A DNA stretch of 64,000 nucleotides. It comes from Dietzia timorensis (lineage in GTDB: Bacteria > Actinomycetota > Actinomycetes > Mycobacteriales > Mycobacteriaceae). The stretch spans positions 2,852,001-2,916,000 of the forward strand of contig NZ_CP015961.1 of assembly GCF_001659785.1 (NCBI RefSeq). The letters run 5' to 3'. The translations under genes were made by a program, and so were the position numbers. A model generated the notes under the pieces. The model had not been told where the DNA came from, did no database searches, and saw only the letters and a program-made list of their open reading frames with translations. Below, in pieces: positions 34,499 through 42,776 of this stretch. Every line of letters starts with the position of its first letter. The stretch's first letter is position 1.

Positions 34499-34943
34499 GA
34501 CACCCAAACTCTACGCCCCGCACCGGATTCGGCGAGCCCCTCTTCGCGTTCGGGCACCTTCCCACCGCTCTCGGGGGACGGCCCGGGAGGTATGACGTCG
34601 GAGATCCCAGCCGCCCCGGCGGCCCCGCGCGCCCCGCCAAGCTGAGAATATTTCTCGCCCTCGCCGCCGCAGGGCGGCCCGTCCGGCCGGCAATTCCCGC
34701 GGGCCTGAACGCCGAGACCTGCGCCATTCTCGGGCACCTGCGAAGTTGCATGGGGCGTTGTCCGAAATGCGGCAACTTTACGCGCGTTAAGAAATGGGCA
34801 AGTGTTGCCGGACCAGGGCGAAGTTTCCTCGGTCGTTGTCTTACGCTAGGGGTTCGAAGGATCCGTCGGCGGAAGAAATCTGTGCCGAGCGAGGGGGTAC
34901 CCACGCTTGGCGCGGCGCCGGCGGAAGCGCCGAGGAGGAATGA
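34499..34943. other. 445-bp gap between mshA and a divergent lipoprotein gene
   Basis: No gene is supported. It must hold the divergent promoters. It contains a copy of ATGACGTCGGA (34592-34602) and a spaced inverted repeat AAGTTGC (34743-34749) / GCAACTT (34772-34778). A TTACGCT element near 34843-34849 could be a -10 box for the lipoprotein gene. Confidence 0.45.
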
Positions 34944-35864
34944 ATGCGTTCGACCATGCTCACCAGCCGGAGCCGCACGAGGTGCGCACGCGCGCTCGTC
35001 GCGCTGCCGGCAGCCGCCGCTCTCACGTTGGCACTCGCCGCGTGCGGTGCGGACGAAGATGAGCAGGGCGCGGGCGACGGTTCGTCCGCGGTAGCCGGAG
35101 GGGCAGGCGACGGTGGCGCGTCGGGCGCCGGCGCGAAGGGCGAGGGCGCCGAGGCGCGCGGCGCCGACAACGAGGACATCGCCAACTCCTCCCACTATGT
35201 CGATGAGGGAGAGATCGGCGACGAGAAGGCGCAGCGCGAAGGCAACGACCCGGACGCCGCCGGCTCGCCGGAGGACGCGGCGGGGCTCGATAACGCCTCG
35301 CTCATCCTCACTGAGGTCGATTTCCCGGGATGGACCTACCAGGGCGTCAACCCGTCGGACGGCGTCGCGGCAGCGCAGCAGCTCACCGAGGCGATGAAGA
35401 ACCTCGACGTCGACCCGCCCGAGTGCTCCGATGTCGCTGTCGGCTCGCCAGAGATTCCGGAAGGCGCAGCGGCCGCGCAGGTCCAGGACCCGAAAACGCA
35501 GTCGGTGTACTCCATCATGGTCATGGGTACCGGCGTCGACCGCGGGGAATTCTCCGACCGCTTCCTGCGTTGCCCCGCCTTCACCCTCACCGGCAACGGC
35601 CTGACGATGGAGGCGAAGAACTCGCCCGCCGCGACTCCGCGCATCGACCGTGCGAACGTGCAGGGCTTCAACTCGACCGCAACCTCCCGCGTCGACGCCC
35701 TCGGCCAGGAACAGTCGCAGACGCAGACGTTCTACCAAGTCACCACACGAGGGATCACGTTCCGCGTCTCCGCTTTGCAGATGACCCCGCAGCCCGACGA
35801 CGCCACGATCGGGGCGCTCGGCGACATCGCCGGCCGTCAGGCCGACAAGATCAAGAACGCCTAG
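34944..35864 (+). CDS. Lipoprotein of unknown function
   Basis: The 306-residue protein begins with a basic region and a hydrophobic stretch ending in the lipobox LAAC (cysteine at about 34). About 85 residues of G/A/D/E-rich linker follow. The C-terminal ~190 residues are a folded domain with LILTEVDFPGWTYQGV, PPECSDVAVG and a pair of cysteines, resembling the sensor-like or DUF5642-type lipoprotein domains of mycobacteria. GAGGAGG precedes the ATG. An IS481-family element is inserted exactly at its TAG stop; the duplicated target CCTAGC preserves the stop, so the protein is unchanged. Confidence 0.8.
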   Translation: MRSTMLTSRSRTRCARALVALPAAAALTLALAACGADEDEQGAGDGSSAVAGGAGDGGASGAGAKGEGAEARGADNEDIANSSHYVDEGEIGDEKAQREGNDPDAAGSPEDAAGLDNASLILTEVDFPGWTYQGVNPSDGVAAAQQLTEAMKNLDVDPPECSDVAVGSPEIPEGAAAAQVQDPKTQSVYSIMVMGTGVDRGEFSDRFLRCPAFTLTGNGLTMEAKNSPAATPRIDRANVQGFNSTATSRVDALGQEQSQTQTFYQVTTRGITFRVSALQMTPQPDDATIGALGDIAGRQADKIKNA

Positions 35865-35865
35865 C
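35860..35865. repeat. Left target-site duplication of the IS481-family element
   Basis: CCTAGC here is repeated directly at 36975-36980, immediately outside the two inverted repeats. It fits the NCTAGN target known for Bordetella IS481. The TAG inside it (35862-35864) is the stop codon of the lipoprotein gene. Confidence 0.88.
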
Positions 35866-36974
35866 TGTGATGTCCGGGGAGGTTGTACCGCTGCTCGGTG
35901 GTGAGTCGGGGTGACAAGGGAAGACCTCCGGTAGTGGAGTGGAGCTGTCTAGTTCACCGCTTCAGGTCCCGGAGGTCTTCATGTCCCACGCTAACGCTGT
36001 CTTGACGCCACGCACACGATTGCGGCTGGCGAAGTTGGTCGTCGAGGACCATTGGACGTATTCAGCGGTGGCGAAAATGTTTATGGTCGCGCCGCGCACA
36101 GCGAGAAAGTGGGCTGATAGATACCGGGCCGAAGGCGCCGCGGGAATGGCCGATCGCAGCTCGCGTCCTCGCCGTAGCCCGAGCAAGACACCGCAGTCAG
36201 TCGTGCGTCGGATCGTGGCGTTGCGCTGGCGCAAGCGGCTCGGACCGGTCCAGATCGCTGGCCGGCTCGGCGTGCCTGCCTCGACTGTGCATGCGGTGCT
36301 GGCGCGATGCCGGATCAACCGACTCACCTACATCGACCGCGTCACTGGGGAGCCGCTGCGCCGTTACGAGCACCCGTATCCAGGCTCGATGATCCACGTC
36401 GACGTCACCAAGTTCGGCAACATCCCCGACGGCGGCGGACACAAGTTCGTCGGTCGCAAGCAGGGCCAGCAGAATTCGCTAGCAACAGCGCATCGAACGG
36501 GCGAGCGTGGGAAGGATTACCGCCCGCGAATCGGCACCGCCTACGTCCACACGGTGATCGATGACCACTCCCGGGTCGCCTACGCCGAGATCTGCTCTGA
36601 TGAGAAGGCCGAGACCGCGATCGGGGTCCTGCGCCGAGCGAGTGCGTGGTTTGCCGAACGAGGCGTTGTGGTCGAACGAGTTCTTTCCGACAACGGCTCG
36701 TGTTACCGCGCCCACACCTGGCGAGATGCATGTGCTGACCTGGGTATCAAGCACAAGCGAACACGTCCCTACCGGCCACAGACCAACGGCAAGATCGAGC
36801 GTTTCCACCGCACCTTGTCCGACGGCTGGGCCTACGCCCAGTTCTACGCGTCAACTGCACAGCGCAACGCAGCCCTGCCTGAGTGGATGCACTTCTACAA
36901 TCATCACCGAGCACATTCCGCTATAGGAGGCCAGGCCCCAGTCACCCGACTGACCAACCTCCCTGGACATCACA
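35866..36974 (+). mobile_element. IS481-family insertion sequence, complete, 1109 bp
   Basis: The left end TGTGATGTCCGGGGAGG (35866 onward) and the right end CCTCCCTGGACATCACA (to 36974) form 20-bp terminal inverted repeats with one mismatch, and TGTGA is the usual family terminus. Outside them is the 6-bp direct repeat CCTAGC. One intact DDE transposase fills the element. No decay is visible, so it is probably a recent insertion. The transposase stop codon lies outside the inverted repeat, in the right copy of the target duplication. Confidence 0.93.
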
Positions 36975-36979
36975 CCTAG
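35981..36979 (+). CDS. IS481-family transposase
   Basis: The 332-residue protein has an N-terminal helix-turn-helix (LRLAKLVVEDHWTYSAVAKMF and a second HTH around VRRIVALRW) and an RNase H-like integrase core. The DDE residues are seen in SMIHVDVTKFG, VLSDNGSCYRA and NGKIERFHRTL. GGAGG stands 9 nt before the ATG. The reading frame runs through the right inverted repeat (GHHT) and ends at a TAG that belongs to the duplicated target site. Its G+C content is lower than the flanking genes. Confidence 0.95.
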   Translation: MSHANAVLTPRTRLRLAKLVVEDHWTYSAVAKMFMVAPRTARKWADRYRAEGAAGMADRSSRPRRSPSKTPQSVVRRIVALRWRKRLGPVQIAGRLGVPASTVHAVLARCRINRLTYIDRVTGEPLRRYEHPYPGSMIHVDVTKFGNIPDGGGHKFVGRKQGQQNSLATAHRTGERGKDYRPRIGTAYVHTVIDDHSRVAYAEICSDEKAETAIGVLRRASAWFAERGVVVERVLSDNGSCYRAHTWRDACADLGIKHKRTRPYRPQTNGKIERFHRTLSDGWAYAQFYASTAQRNAALPEWMHFYNHHRAHSAIGGQAPVTRLTNLPGHHT

Positions 36980-36980
36980 C
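36975..36980. repeat. Right target-site duplication, supplies the transposase stop
   Basis: CCTAGC, identical to 35860-35865. Its TAG at 36977-36979 is the stop codon of the transposase frame. Confidence 0.88.
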
Positions 36981-36992
36981 CGGGGTACCGCT

Positions 36993-37883
36993 CTACAGCT
37001 CCGCCGCGAAAGCCTCGAGATCCGCGACGAACCGGTCAGGCGCCTCGAGGAACGGCGCGTGCGCCACGTCCGGATAGAAGGTGCACTGGACGCCGAGTGT
37101 TTCCGCGTTCGCCTCACCCGCGCTCGGCAGCACGATCCCGTCGCGCTCGCCATGGATGACCAGCGCCGGCACGCCCGCGGCCGCGAGCGCCTCGTCGTTG
37201 TTCACGCGCCGCGAGAGCAACGCCTCGCGCACATGCGTCGCCGTGGCGAGTGAGAGCCCGAACAGCCGCTGCTGCCCCTCGCCCACGCGCTGCGCGAACA
37301 TGTCGGCGCCAAAGCTGCCGAGCGCGGCGATCGCGCGTTTCGGGTTTGGATCCATCGCGCCCTTGCCTGCAGCGAGCATTGCGTCGCCGACCGCCCCGCC
37401 GGGCGCCCGCGAGATCGACGTCGTCGCCCCGCACAACACGATCCCGCCGAGTCGACTAGTCCCCTCGGCCGCCACGAAGTCGCCGACCACGATTCCGCCG
37501 TACGACCAGCCGAGCACGATCGCGCCATCGCCGTCGCCCACGCCTTCGGCGTCGAGCACGGCGGCCACGTCGTCAGCCCACTGCCGAGAGTCGTCGTACC
37601 CGTCGGCCGGCGCCCCGGAGTTTCCGTGACCGCGCAGATCCATCGCGATCACCCGAAACGTCTCGGCGAGCCGCCCGAGCAGTTCATCTCCCCACGCGCG
37701 CGACGACTGTGCCCAACCGTGCAGCAACAGCAGTGGTCGCGCCGCCGTGTCCCCGCAGGTCTGGAACGCGATCGTCGTTCCATCAGTTGAGGCCACCGAA
37801 CGGCTTTCGCGCAGGTCGCCCGGTGCGCCCGGCCCGGCCGAAGACGTGTCCGCGCCCGCCGACTTCTCATTCGCATCGCTCAT
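36993..37883 (-). CDS. Alpha/beta hydrolase
   Basis: The 296-residue protein has LLLLHGWAQSSRAW (oxyanion HG), MDLRGHGNSG, the nucleophile elbow GWSYGG near 148, an acid in IHGERDGIVLP and the catalytic histidine in DVAHAPFLEAP. It therefore belongs to the alpha/beta hydrolase superfamily with a complete triad. The first 35 residues are disordered. The substrate is unknown. The stop lies 12 bp from the right target duplication of the IS, so the insertion did not damage it. Confidence 0.85.
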   Translation of the reverse strand: MSDANEKSAGADTSSAGPGAPGDLRESRSVASTDGTTIAFQTCGDTAARPLLLLHGWAQSSRAWGDELLGRLAETFRVIAMDLRGHGNSGAPADGYDDSRQWADDVAAVLDAEGVGDGDGAIVLGWSYGGIVVGDFVAAEGTSRLGGIVLCGATTSISRAPGGAVGDAMLAAGKGAMDPNPKRAIAALGSFGADMFAQRVGEGQQRLFGLSLATATHVREALLSRRVNNDEALAAAGVPALVIHGERDGIVLPSAGEANAETLGVQCTFYPDVAHAPFLEAPDRFVADLEAFAAEL

Positions 37884-38402
37884 GTGACCAGAGTGCCACG
37901 CCTACGCCGCTGCACCGCGAGCCCGCGCCTCCCCAGGCGCGAAGAAACTCGCCTACCTGCACTTTCTCGCCGGCCTGCCGAAGCACGCCGCGAGCGCGGA
38001 CGCCACGACGCCCCCGCAACCCCGAAATCGCCCCGCCTCGGCCGCCGCCGAGTCCGTCGTCCCGCAAAGCGCACCGCGAGTCACCTTTCACCGTTGTCGT
38101 GACACCGGGATTTGTGGAGTGGGATAGCGGTTTGTCGGAGGGGTCGTCGGCGCGGATGGAGGAGCGGCGAAAAGGTGCCGTCACGTGACCAAGCACGTCC
38201 GGCGTCATGGGCGAAAGATGCTGGTGAAGGCCGCGCAGGCCGGCTCCATGCTGGAGGTCGATGGATTTCGGAAGGGTTGATGTGGGGCGCTCGGTGGAGC
38301 GTGATTGGCGGAGCGTGGTCGGAGGCGATGTTCGGGGCTCAGACGATGGCCGACCGTCGTTCGGCACGCGCACACGCGCACGGCGCGAGTAATCTCGGCC
38401 AC
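37884..38402. other. 519-bp gap between a hydrolase and an SDR gene
   Basis: I see no gene. The sequence is very G+C-rich with scattered short frames that have no start signals. It contains a reverse copy of the word ATGACGCCGGA (38198-38208) and a TAATCT box at 38390-38395 just before the SDR start. An in-frame open extension upstream of the SDR to 38112 has no family similarity and is not taken as coding. Confidence 0.45.
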
Positions 38403-39197
38403 ATGAGCACCTCAGCAGCGAACAACGAATACGCAGCAGCCGCCGAAGCCATCGCCGCGCTCGACGAAGGCACCAAGGTCGCCGTGGTGTCCGGAGCGTC
38501 CTCGGGCATCGGCGAGGCGACGGCGAGAACCCTAGCGGAACAGGGCTTTCACGTCGTCGTGGGCGCGCGGCGCTTCGAGAGGGTTTCCGCACTCGCGGAG
38601 GAGATCGGCGGTACGGCCGCGCCGCTCGACGTCACGAACACCGACCAGGTCGCGGCGCTCGCGGAAGCGCTCGGCCGGGTGGACGTACTGGTCAACAACG
38701 CCGGCGGCGCGAAGGGGCAGTCGTCGATCATGGACGCGGACATCGAGCAGTGGAGGTGGATGTGGGAGACCAACGTCCTCGGCACTTTACATATGTTGCG
38801 CGCGCTGATGCCGAAGCTCATCGCGTCCGGCGACGGGCTGGTCGTGACGATCACGTCGGTCGCCGCGCTCGAGGCCTACGACAACGGTTCGGGATACACC
38901 ACCGCGAAGACCGCGGAATCCGTGCTGCACCGCACGCTGCGCGGTGAGTTCCTCGGCGAACCGGTCCGGTTCACCGAGATCGTGCCCGGTTTGGTGGAGA
39001 CGGAGTTCTCGCTCGTCCGCTTCGAGGGCGATGCCGAGAAGGCGGCCAAGCCCTACCAGGGGCTGCAGCCGCTCGTGGCCGAGGATGTCGCGGAGGTCGT
39101 GGGCTTCGTGGCCTCACGGCCGGCGCACGTGAATCTGGATCGGATCGACATCAAGCCGCGCGCCCAGCATTCGGCGCAGCGCGCGTACCGCGAGTAA
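38403..39197 (+). CDS. Short-chain dehydrogenase/reductase (Rv0484c-like)
   Basis: The 264-residue protein is a classical SDR: VSGASSGIGEATA for the cofactor, VLVNNAGG, and the catalytic pair in ITSVAALEAYDNGSGYTTAK (serine and YxxxK). The C-terminus has HVNLDRIDIKPRAQ, typical of the SDR type present in the M. tuberculosis mshA-murB interval as Rv0484c. It is the last gene of the conserved block before the ~20-kb accessory region. The ATG at 38403 has no strong ribosome binding site. Substrate unknown. Confidence 0.85.
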   Translation: MSTSAANNEYAAAAEAIAALDEGTKVAVVSGASSGIGEATARTLAEQGFHVVVGARRFERVSALAEEIGGTAAPLDVTNTDQVAALAEALGRVDVLVNNAGGAKGQSSIMDADIEQWRWMWETNVLGTLHMLRALMPKLIASGDGLVVTITSVAALEAYDNGSGYTTAKTAESVLHRTLRGEFLGEPVRFTEIVPGLVETEFSLVRFEGDAEKAAKPYQGLQPLVAEDVAEVVGFVASRPAHVNLDRIDIKPRAQHSAQRAYRE

Positions 39198-39225
39198 CCG
39201 CGAACGGCCGGCCACCCCGCGCAAA

Positions 39226-39284
39226 CACCACGTAAAGACGCTTAATTTCGAGTAACGTTCGCCGCAAGTCACCGTTTCGTGGTG
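39226..39284. repeat. 59-bp palindromic intergenic repeat, family B copy 1
   Basis: It starts CACCACGTAAAGACGC and ends ACCGTTTCGTGGTG. The ends are inverted repeats and the last 14 bases are identical in all three family B copies (the others at 55868-55926, reversed, and 56996-57054). All three have exactly 59 bp. This copy lies in the 136 bp between two SDR genes. Confidence 0.82.
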
Positions 39285-39333
39285 GGTGCACGCCCAGGGA
39301 GCGCCCCGGTCCCACATCTCAACAAGGAGCACA

Positions 39334-40182
39334 ATGGCGAACAAGTCCGCAGGCCTCGCGAAGTTCCTGCGCGCGCCGTCACTACCGCCGGTACGAAGTG
39401 GGACAGCCGTGGTCACGGGCGCGACCTCGGGCATAGGCGAGCTCGTCGCGAGGGAACTCGTCGAGCGGGGATTCAAGGTCATCGGCACGTCGCGTTCGCC
39501 ACAAAAAGACCAGGTCAACGGCATCGAAATGCGACAGCTCGACCTTGGTAACCCTGCCTCAATCGAGGCTTTCGCCGATTCGATCGAAGGCCCCGTCGCC
39601 GTGCTCGTCAACAATGCCGGCGAGAGTCAGTCGGGCCCGGTCGAGGAGCTTCCGCTCGACGCCCTCCAGCGGCTCATGCAGGTCAATTTCACCGGCCACG
39701 TCGACCTCACGCAGCGGCTGCTACCGGCAATGCGCGCCGCGGGCCGCGGCCGGATCATCATGGTCGGGTCGATGCTCGGCTCATTTCCGCTCGCCTACCG
39801 TGGTTCGTACGCGGCGTCGAAGGCTGCGATCAAGGCGATCGCGATTGCGTTGCGCAGGGAAGTGCGGCGTTTCGGGATCGGGGTCTCGGTGGTTGAGCCG
39901 GGCGCAATCAACACCGGGATTTCGCTGCGCCGCACCAAGTACATCAAAAGTGACGGCCCGTACTCGGCCGAGTTCGACACGATGATCACCAATCTCGACG
40001 CCAACGAGGCGAAGGGCATCTCGACGCAGGGGCTCGTCGCCGAACTGTTCAAGGCGATCGACGACAAACGTCCCTCCGCCTTCTACGCCGCGGGTTCCTC
40101 CGCGCCGGTCGCATTCTCGGCGCAGCGGGCGCTGCCGCTGGAGATCATGCAGAACCTCGTCCACCGCAAGCACGGGCTCTAG
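39334..40182 (+). CDS. Short-chain dehydrogenase/reductase
   Basis: The 282-residue SDR has VVTGATSGIGELVARELV, VLVNNAGESQSGPVEELP, the active site VGSMLGSFPLAYRGSYAASKAA (serine, YxxxK) and VVEPGAINTGIS. AAGGAG precedes the ATG. The C-terminal extension is longer than in the core SDRs, as in enzymes acting on lipophilic alcohols or ketones. No pathway partner is evident; a thioesterase gene follows on the same strand. Confidence 0.85.
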   Translation: MANKSAGLAKFLRAPSLPPVRSGTAVVTGATSGIGELVARELVERGFKVIGTSRSPQKDQVNGIEMRQLDLGNPASIEAFADSIEGPVAVLVNNAGESQSGPVEELPLDALQRLMQVNFTGHVDLTQRLLPAMRAAGRGRIIMVGSMLGSFPLAYRGSYAASKAAIKAIAIALRREVRRFGIGVSVVEPGAINTGISLRRTKYIKSDGPYSAEFDTMITNLDANEAKGISTQGLVAELFKAIDDKRPSAFYAAGSSAPVAFSAQRALPLEIMQNLVHRKHGL

Positions 40183-40235
40183 CCGCACGACTAGTTTCCA
40201 GTCCCTGTGACACCGCGTCGTGGCAAGCTAAAGCC

Positions 40236-40664
40236 ATGGAAAAACAAGGTCCATTCTGGGAGGTGCTTCGGGGCGAAGCACCAGCGCCTCCGGTGTCACA
40301 GCTTCTCGGTTGGAAGCCACTATCTGTCGACCCAGAGCAGAGAACATTTTCGGCCGCATTTGAGCTTGACCATCAATTCACCAACCCCATGGGGAACGTC
40401 CAGGGCGGCATTATTGCCGCGATGCTCGATGACGCAATCGGTCCCGCCATTGTTTCCACGCTGGGCCCGAATCAGTTCGCGCCCACCGCTGAACTCAGTG
40501 TTCAATTTCTTTCGCCCGCCCGTCCCGGAACCTTTCGTGCAGATGCGCGCGTAATAAAGACCGGACGAACGATTGCATTCGTCGAGGCCGATCTTTTCGA
40601 CGCGGACGAAACTCACATCGCGAGAGCCCATACGACTGTCGTCCTCCAGGGACCTCACGACTAG
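40236..40664 (+). CDS. Hotdog-fold thioesterase (PaaI type)
   Basis: The 142-residue protein shows the PaaI-like motif NPMGNVQGGIIAAMLDDAIGPA, in which an asparagine/glycine and the aspartate of the long helix are the catalytic residues, then TAELSVQFLSPA and ARVIKTGRTIAFVEADLFD. It should hydrolyse an acyl-CoA. Its G+C content is visibly lower than that of its neighbours, which hints at later acquisition. It starts 53 bp after the SDR and could be co-transcribed with it. Confidence 0.85.
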   Translation: MEKQGPFWEVLRGEAPAPPVSQLLGWKPLSVDPEQRTFSAAFELDHQFTNPMGNVQGGIIAAMLDDAIGPAIVSTLGPNQFAPTAELSVQFLSPARPGTFRADARVIKTGRTIAFVEADLFDADETHIARAHTTVVLQGPHD

Positions 40665-40736
40665 ACGCACACAACGCGGCGGACTCTAAGATGAATCTCG
40701 TCGCCCGAAATTCGGATCGCAGACAAAGGAGCTCAC

Positions 40737-41150
40737 ATGACCGCACTCACCCTCGCCCACACCGCCGTTCTCGGCGCCGCGTTCGGCGGAGCCGGTTATG
40801 CCAAGGTGTCGCAACAGGACGCCATGGTCGACGCAGCGAAGCACCTCGGGTACAGCAACGACGAGTTCACCCTCATCGGCACGGCGGAGCTCGCAGGCGT
40901 CGCCGGACTCGTCGTCGGCGCGAAATTCCCGCTCGTCGGCGCCGCAAGCTCGGCCGCCCTCGCCACCACCATGGGCCTAGCCGTCAGCGAGCACCTGCGG
41001 GCTGGAGACGAGGCCAAGGTTTACGCTGCCCCTGCCGTCCTCGGCGTGCTCTCGGCCACCGCGACGCTGTCCTTCCTGGCCGCCGCGCGCAAGAAGCGCA
41101 AGGAGAAGAAGGAAGCGAAGCAGGCCAAGAAGGCAGCCAAGAAGAGCTAG
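40737..41150 (+). CDS. DoxX-like membrane protein
   Basis: A 137-residue protein with four hydrophobic helices (about 5-22, 45-62, 68-84 and 98-118), the GYAKVSQQDAMVDAAKHLGYS segment typical of DoxX-like proteins, and a strongly basic tail of K/A/E repeats (KKRKEKKEAKQAKKAAKKS). AAAGGAG precedes the ATG. The family is found in membrane oxidoreductase complexes; no specific role can be assigned here. Confidence 0.78.
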   Translation: MTALTLAHTAVLGAAFGGAGYAKVSQQDAMVDAAKHLGYSNDEFTLIGTAELAGVAGLVVGAKFPLVGAASSAALATTMGLAVSEHLRAGDEAKVYAAPAVLGVLSATATLSFLAAARKKRKEKKEAKQAKKAAKKS

Positions 41151-41174
41151 CCCTGGCGTGCGCGCGCCGAGTCC

Positions 41175-42626
41175 TCAACCCAGCGCGCGCACATGCTCGG
41201 CGAACGCCGCAGCGAATTCTCGCGCTCCCCCGCCCGGCAGCCGCGAATAGTTGAGTATGACGCCGGACACCGCAAACCTCGTGGCCTGCGAGCTCAGCGC
41301 GCGTACCCGCCAGCCGTCGCCGGCAAGCGCCTCCACCAGCGCGTCGTCGTCCACCCCGGGCGTGAGCACGCACAAATGCAGGCCCGCCTCGACCCCGACG
41401 ATCTCCACGGCCTCCGCCACCTCGTCCGCGAGTTCCGCCCGCAGCGCCGCCACGAGCCGCGCGCGCCGGTCCGAATACACCCGCGCCGCCCTCGACAAAT
41501 GTCGATTCATTGCGCCATCGGCGATAAATGCTGCCAGCGCCTCCGCCGGCAGCGCCGACGGCCCACGCCTGTGCACCGCGAGCCACCTTCGCAGCTCCCG
41601 GCGCAGGTACTCCGGCGCCACGCACCACGCCACCCGCAGGTCCGGCGCCACCGACTTCGACGACGTCCCCACGTACGCCACGTGCCCCTCGGCCCCCGGA
41701 AGCGTAGCGAGCGCGGGCAGCGGCGCAACGCCGTAGCGGTATTCGCCGTCGTAATCGTCCTCGATGATCAGCGATCCCGTCTCGCGCGCCCACCGCACGA
41801 GAGCGACCCGCCGCTCCACGCTCATCCGATGACCGAGCGGATACTGATGCGCCGGCGTCACAAATACGATCGAGCGCCGCCGCCCGAGTCGCGCCGCGTC
41901 GAGCCCCTCCGCCTCGGCGGGATGGAAGTGCACGTCCAGCCCGGCCTCGCGCGCCATGAGCAGCGCCCCCCGATACCCCGGATCCTCGTGGTGGAACGCG
42001 ACCGCACCCCCGGCCCCGTCACCGGCCCCGATCGCTCCCTCCGCGCAGAACGCCGCACACAGCGCCGCCACCGCCGATCGCGAACTGTCGAACAGCAGCG
42101 GGTCGGCCGCCTGCAATCCCCGATGGCGTCGGAGGTGCCCGCGCAGCTCGCGCCAGAGATTCGCGCTCGGTTCTTCCCACGGGTTGACGCCGACGAGCGA
42201 CGCCCCCGCTGCCGCCCGCACCGCGCGCCGCCACGCCTTCTCGTCGACGAGCGTGGCGTCGGGAATACCCGGCCGCAGGTCCCGCGGGCTGCGCGCTCGG
42301 CCGGGCTCCGGCGGGGCCGGTTCCGCAGGCTCCGGTCGACCCCGAGTCCGAGCGCCCGCACGCGCGGCCTGTCCCGCGCCGTCGCTCACTCGCGTCCCCG
42401 AGCCCGCGCGAGTGGCAATGAATCCCGCCGCCGCGAGCTCGTCGTACGCCCGCACGATCGTCCCGCGCGACAGGCCGGTCTGCGCCGCGAGAGCGCGCGT
42501 GGCGGGGAGCCAGTCGCCGTCGCCGAGCGCGCCGGCGGCGATCTGCCCGACCACCGCGTCCACGACCTCCGGCGCCGAGGCGACCTCGCCGAGCGCCAGG
42601 TGCACGTGCCGCGTCGTCCTACTCAT
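41175..42626 (-). CDS. MocR-family regulator (GntR HTH fused to aminotransferase-like domain)
   Basis: The 483-residue protein joins an N-terminal winged HTH (LPATRALAAQTGLSRGTIVRAYDELAAAGFI) to a fold-type I aminotransferase domain with EDDYDGEYRYG and the PLP lysine in YVGTSSKSVAPDLRVAW. This is the MocR/PdxR design, in which PLP binding modulates DNA binding. It diverges from an aminotransferase gene, which is its probable target; no pdxS/pdxT genes are next to it. The ATG at 42626 begins MSRTTRHVHLALGE. Confidence 0.9.
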   Translation of the reverse strand: MSRTTRHVHLALGEVASAPEVVDAVVGQIAAGALGDGDWLPATRALAAQTGLSRGTIVRAYDELAAAGFIATRAGSGTRVSDGAGQAARAGARTRGRPEPAEPAPPEPGRARSPRDLRPGIPDATLVDEKAWRRAVRAAAGASLVGVNPWEEPSANLWRELRGHLRRHRGLQAADPLLFDSSRSAVAALCAAFCAEGAIGAGDGAGGAVAFHHEDPGYRGALLMAREAGLDVHFHPAEAEGLDAARLGRRRSIVFVTPAHQYPLGHRMSVERRVALVRWARETGSLIIEDDYDGEYRYGVAPLPALATLPGAEGHVAYVGTSSKSVAPDLRVAWCVAPEYLRRELRRWLAVHRRGPSALPAEALAAFIADGAMNRHLSRAARVYSDRRARLVAALRAELADEVAEAVEIVGVEAGLHLCVLTPGVDDDALVEALAGDGWRVRALSSQATRFAVSGVILNYSRLPGGGAREFAAAFAEHVRALG

Positions 42627-42655
42627 CGCGCCTCAATCCCTCTCGCCACGCAAGC

Positions 42656-42706
42656 ATAGTGGTTTACTGTTTTGCGCAGAATTGGACCTTCCAGCGGGGC
42701 CACTTT
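42656..42706. promoter_or_regulatory. Candidate MocR operator pair between divergent genes
   Basis: ATAGTGGTTTA at 42656-42666 and the inverted GGCCACTTT at 42698-42706 both resemble the AAAGTGG(W)CTA half-motif described for corynebacterial PdxR. They lie in the 150 bp between the MocR gene and the aminotransferase gene. The match is by eye and the second copy is partial. Confidence 0.4.
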
Positions 42707-42776
42707 CCCGCAACACTGGAATCCATCGGCGCCCAACCGCGCCCCGAACGCCCCGAACGCCCCGCAGGAGCACCCC

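Noticed and set aside
33891-35738. 615-codon minus-strand open frame across the mshA-lipoprotein gap
   Set aside because: Overlaps mshA in another frame and the lipoprotein antisense; composition is that of a shadow frame.
37083-37097. ACTGGACGCCGAGTG as a third family A element
   Set aside because: It lies inside the alpha/beta hydrolase coding sequence and has no inverted partner at 77 bp.
38081-38116. CACCGTTGTCGTGACACC as a fourth family B element
   Set aside because: Only a loose match to the 3' block and no CACCA end 59 bp away.
38112-38402. N-terminal extension of the SDR gene to an upstream start
   Set aside because: The extra 97 residues have no similarity to SDRs, and the Rossmann motif would be too far from the N-terminus.
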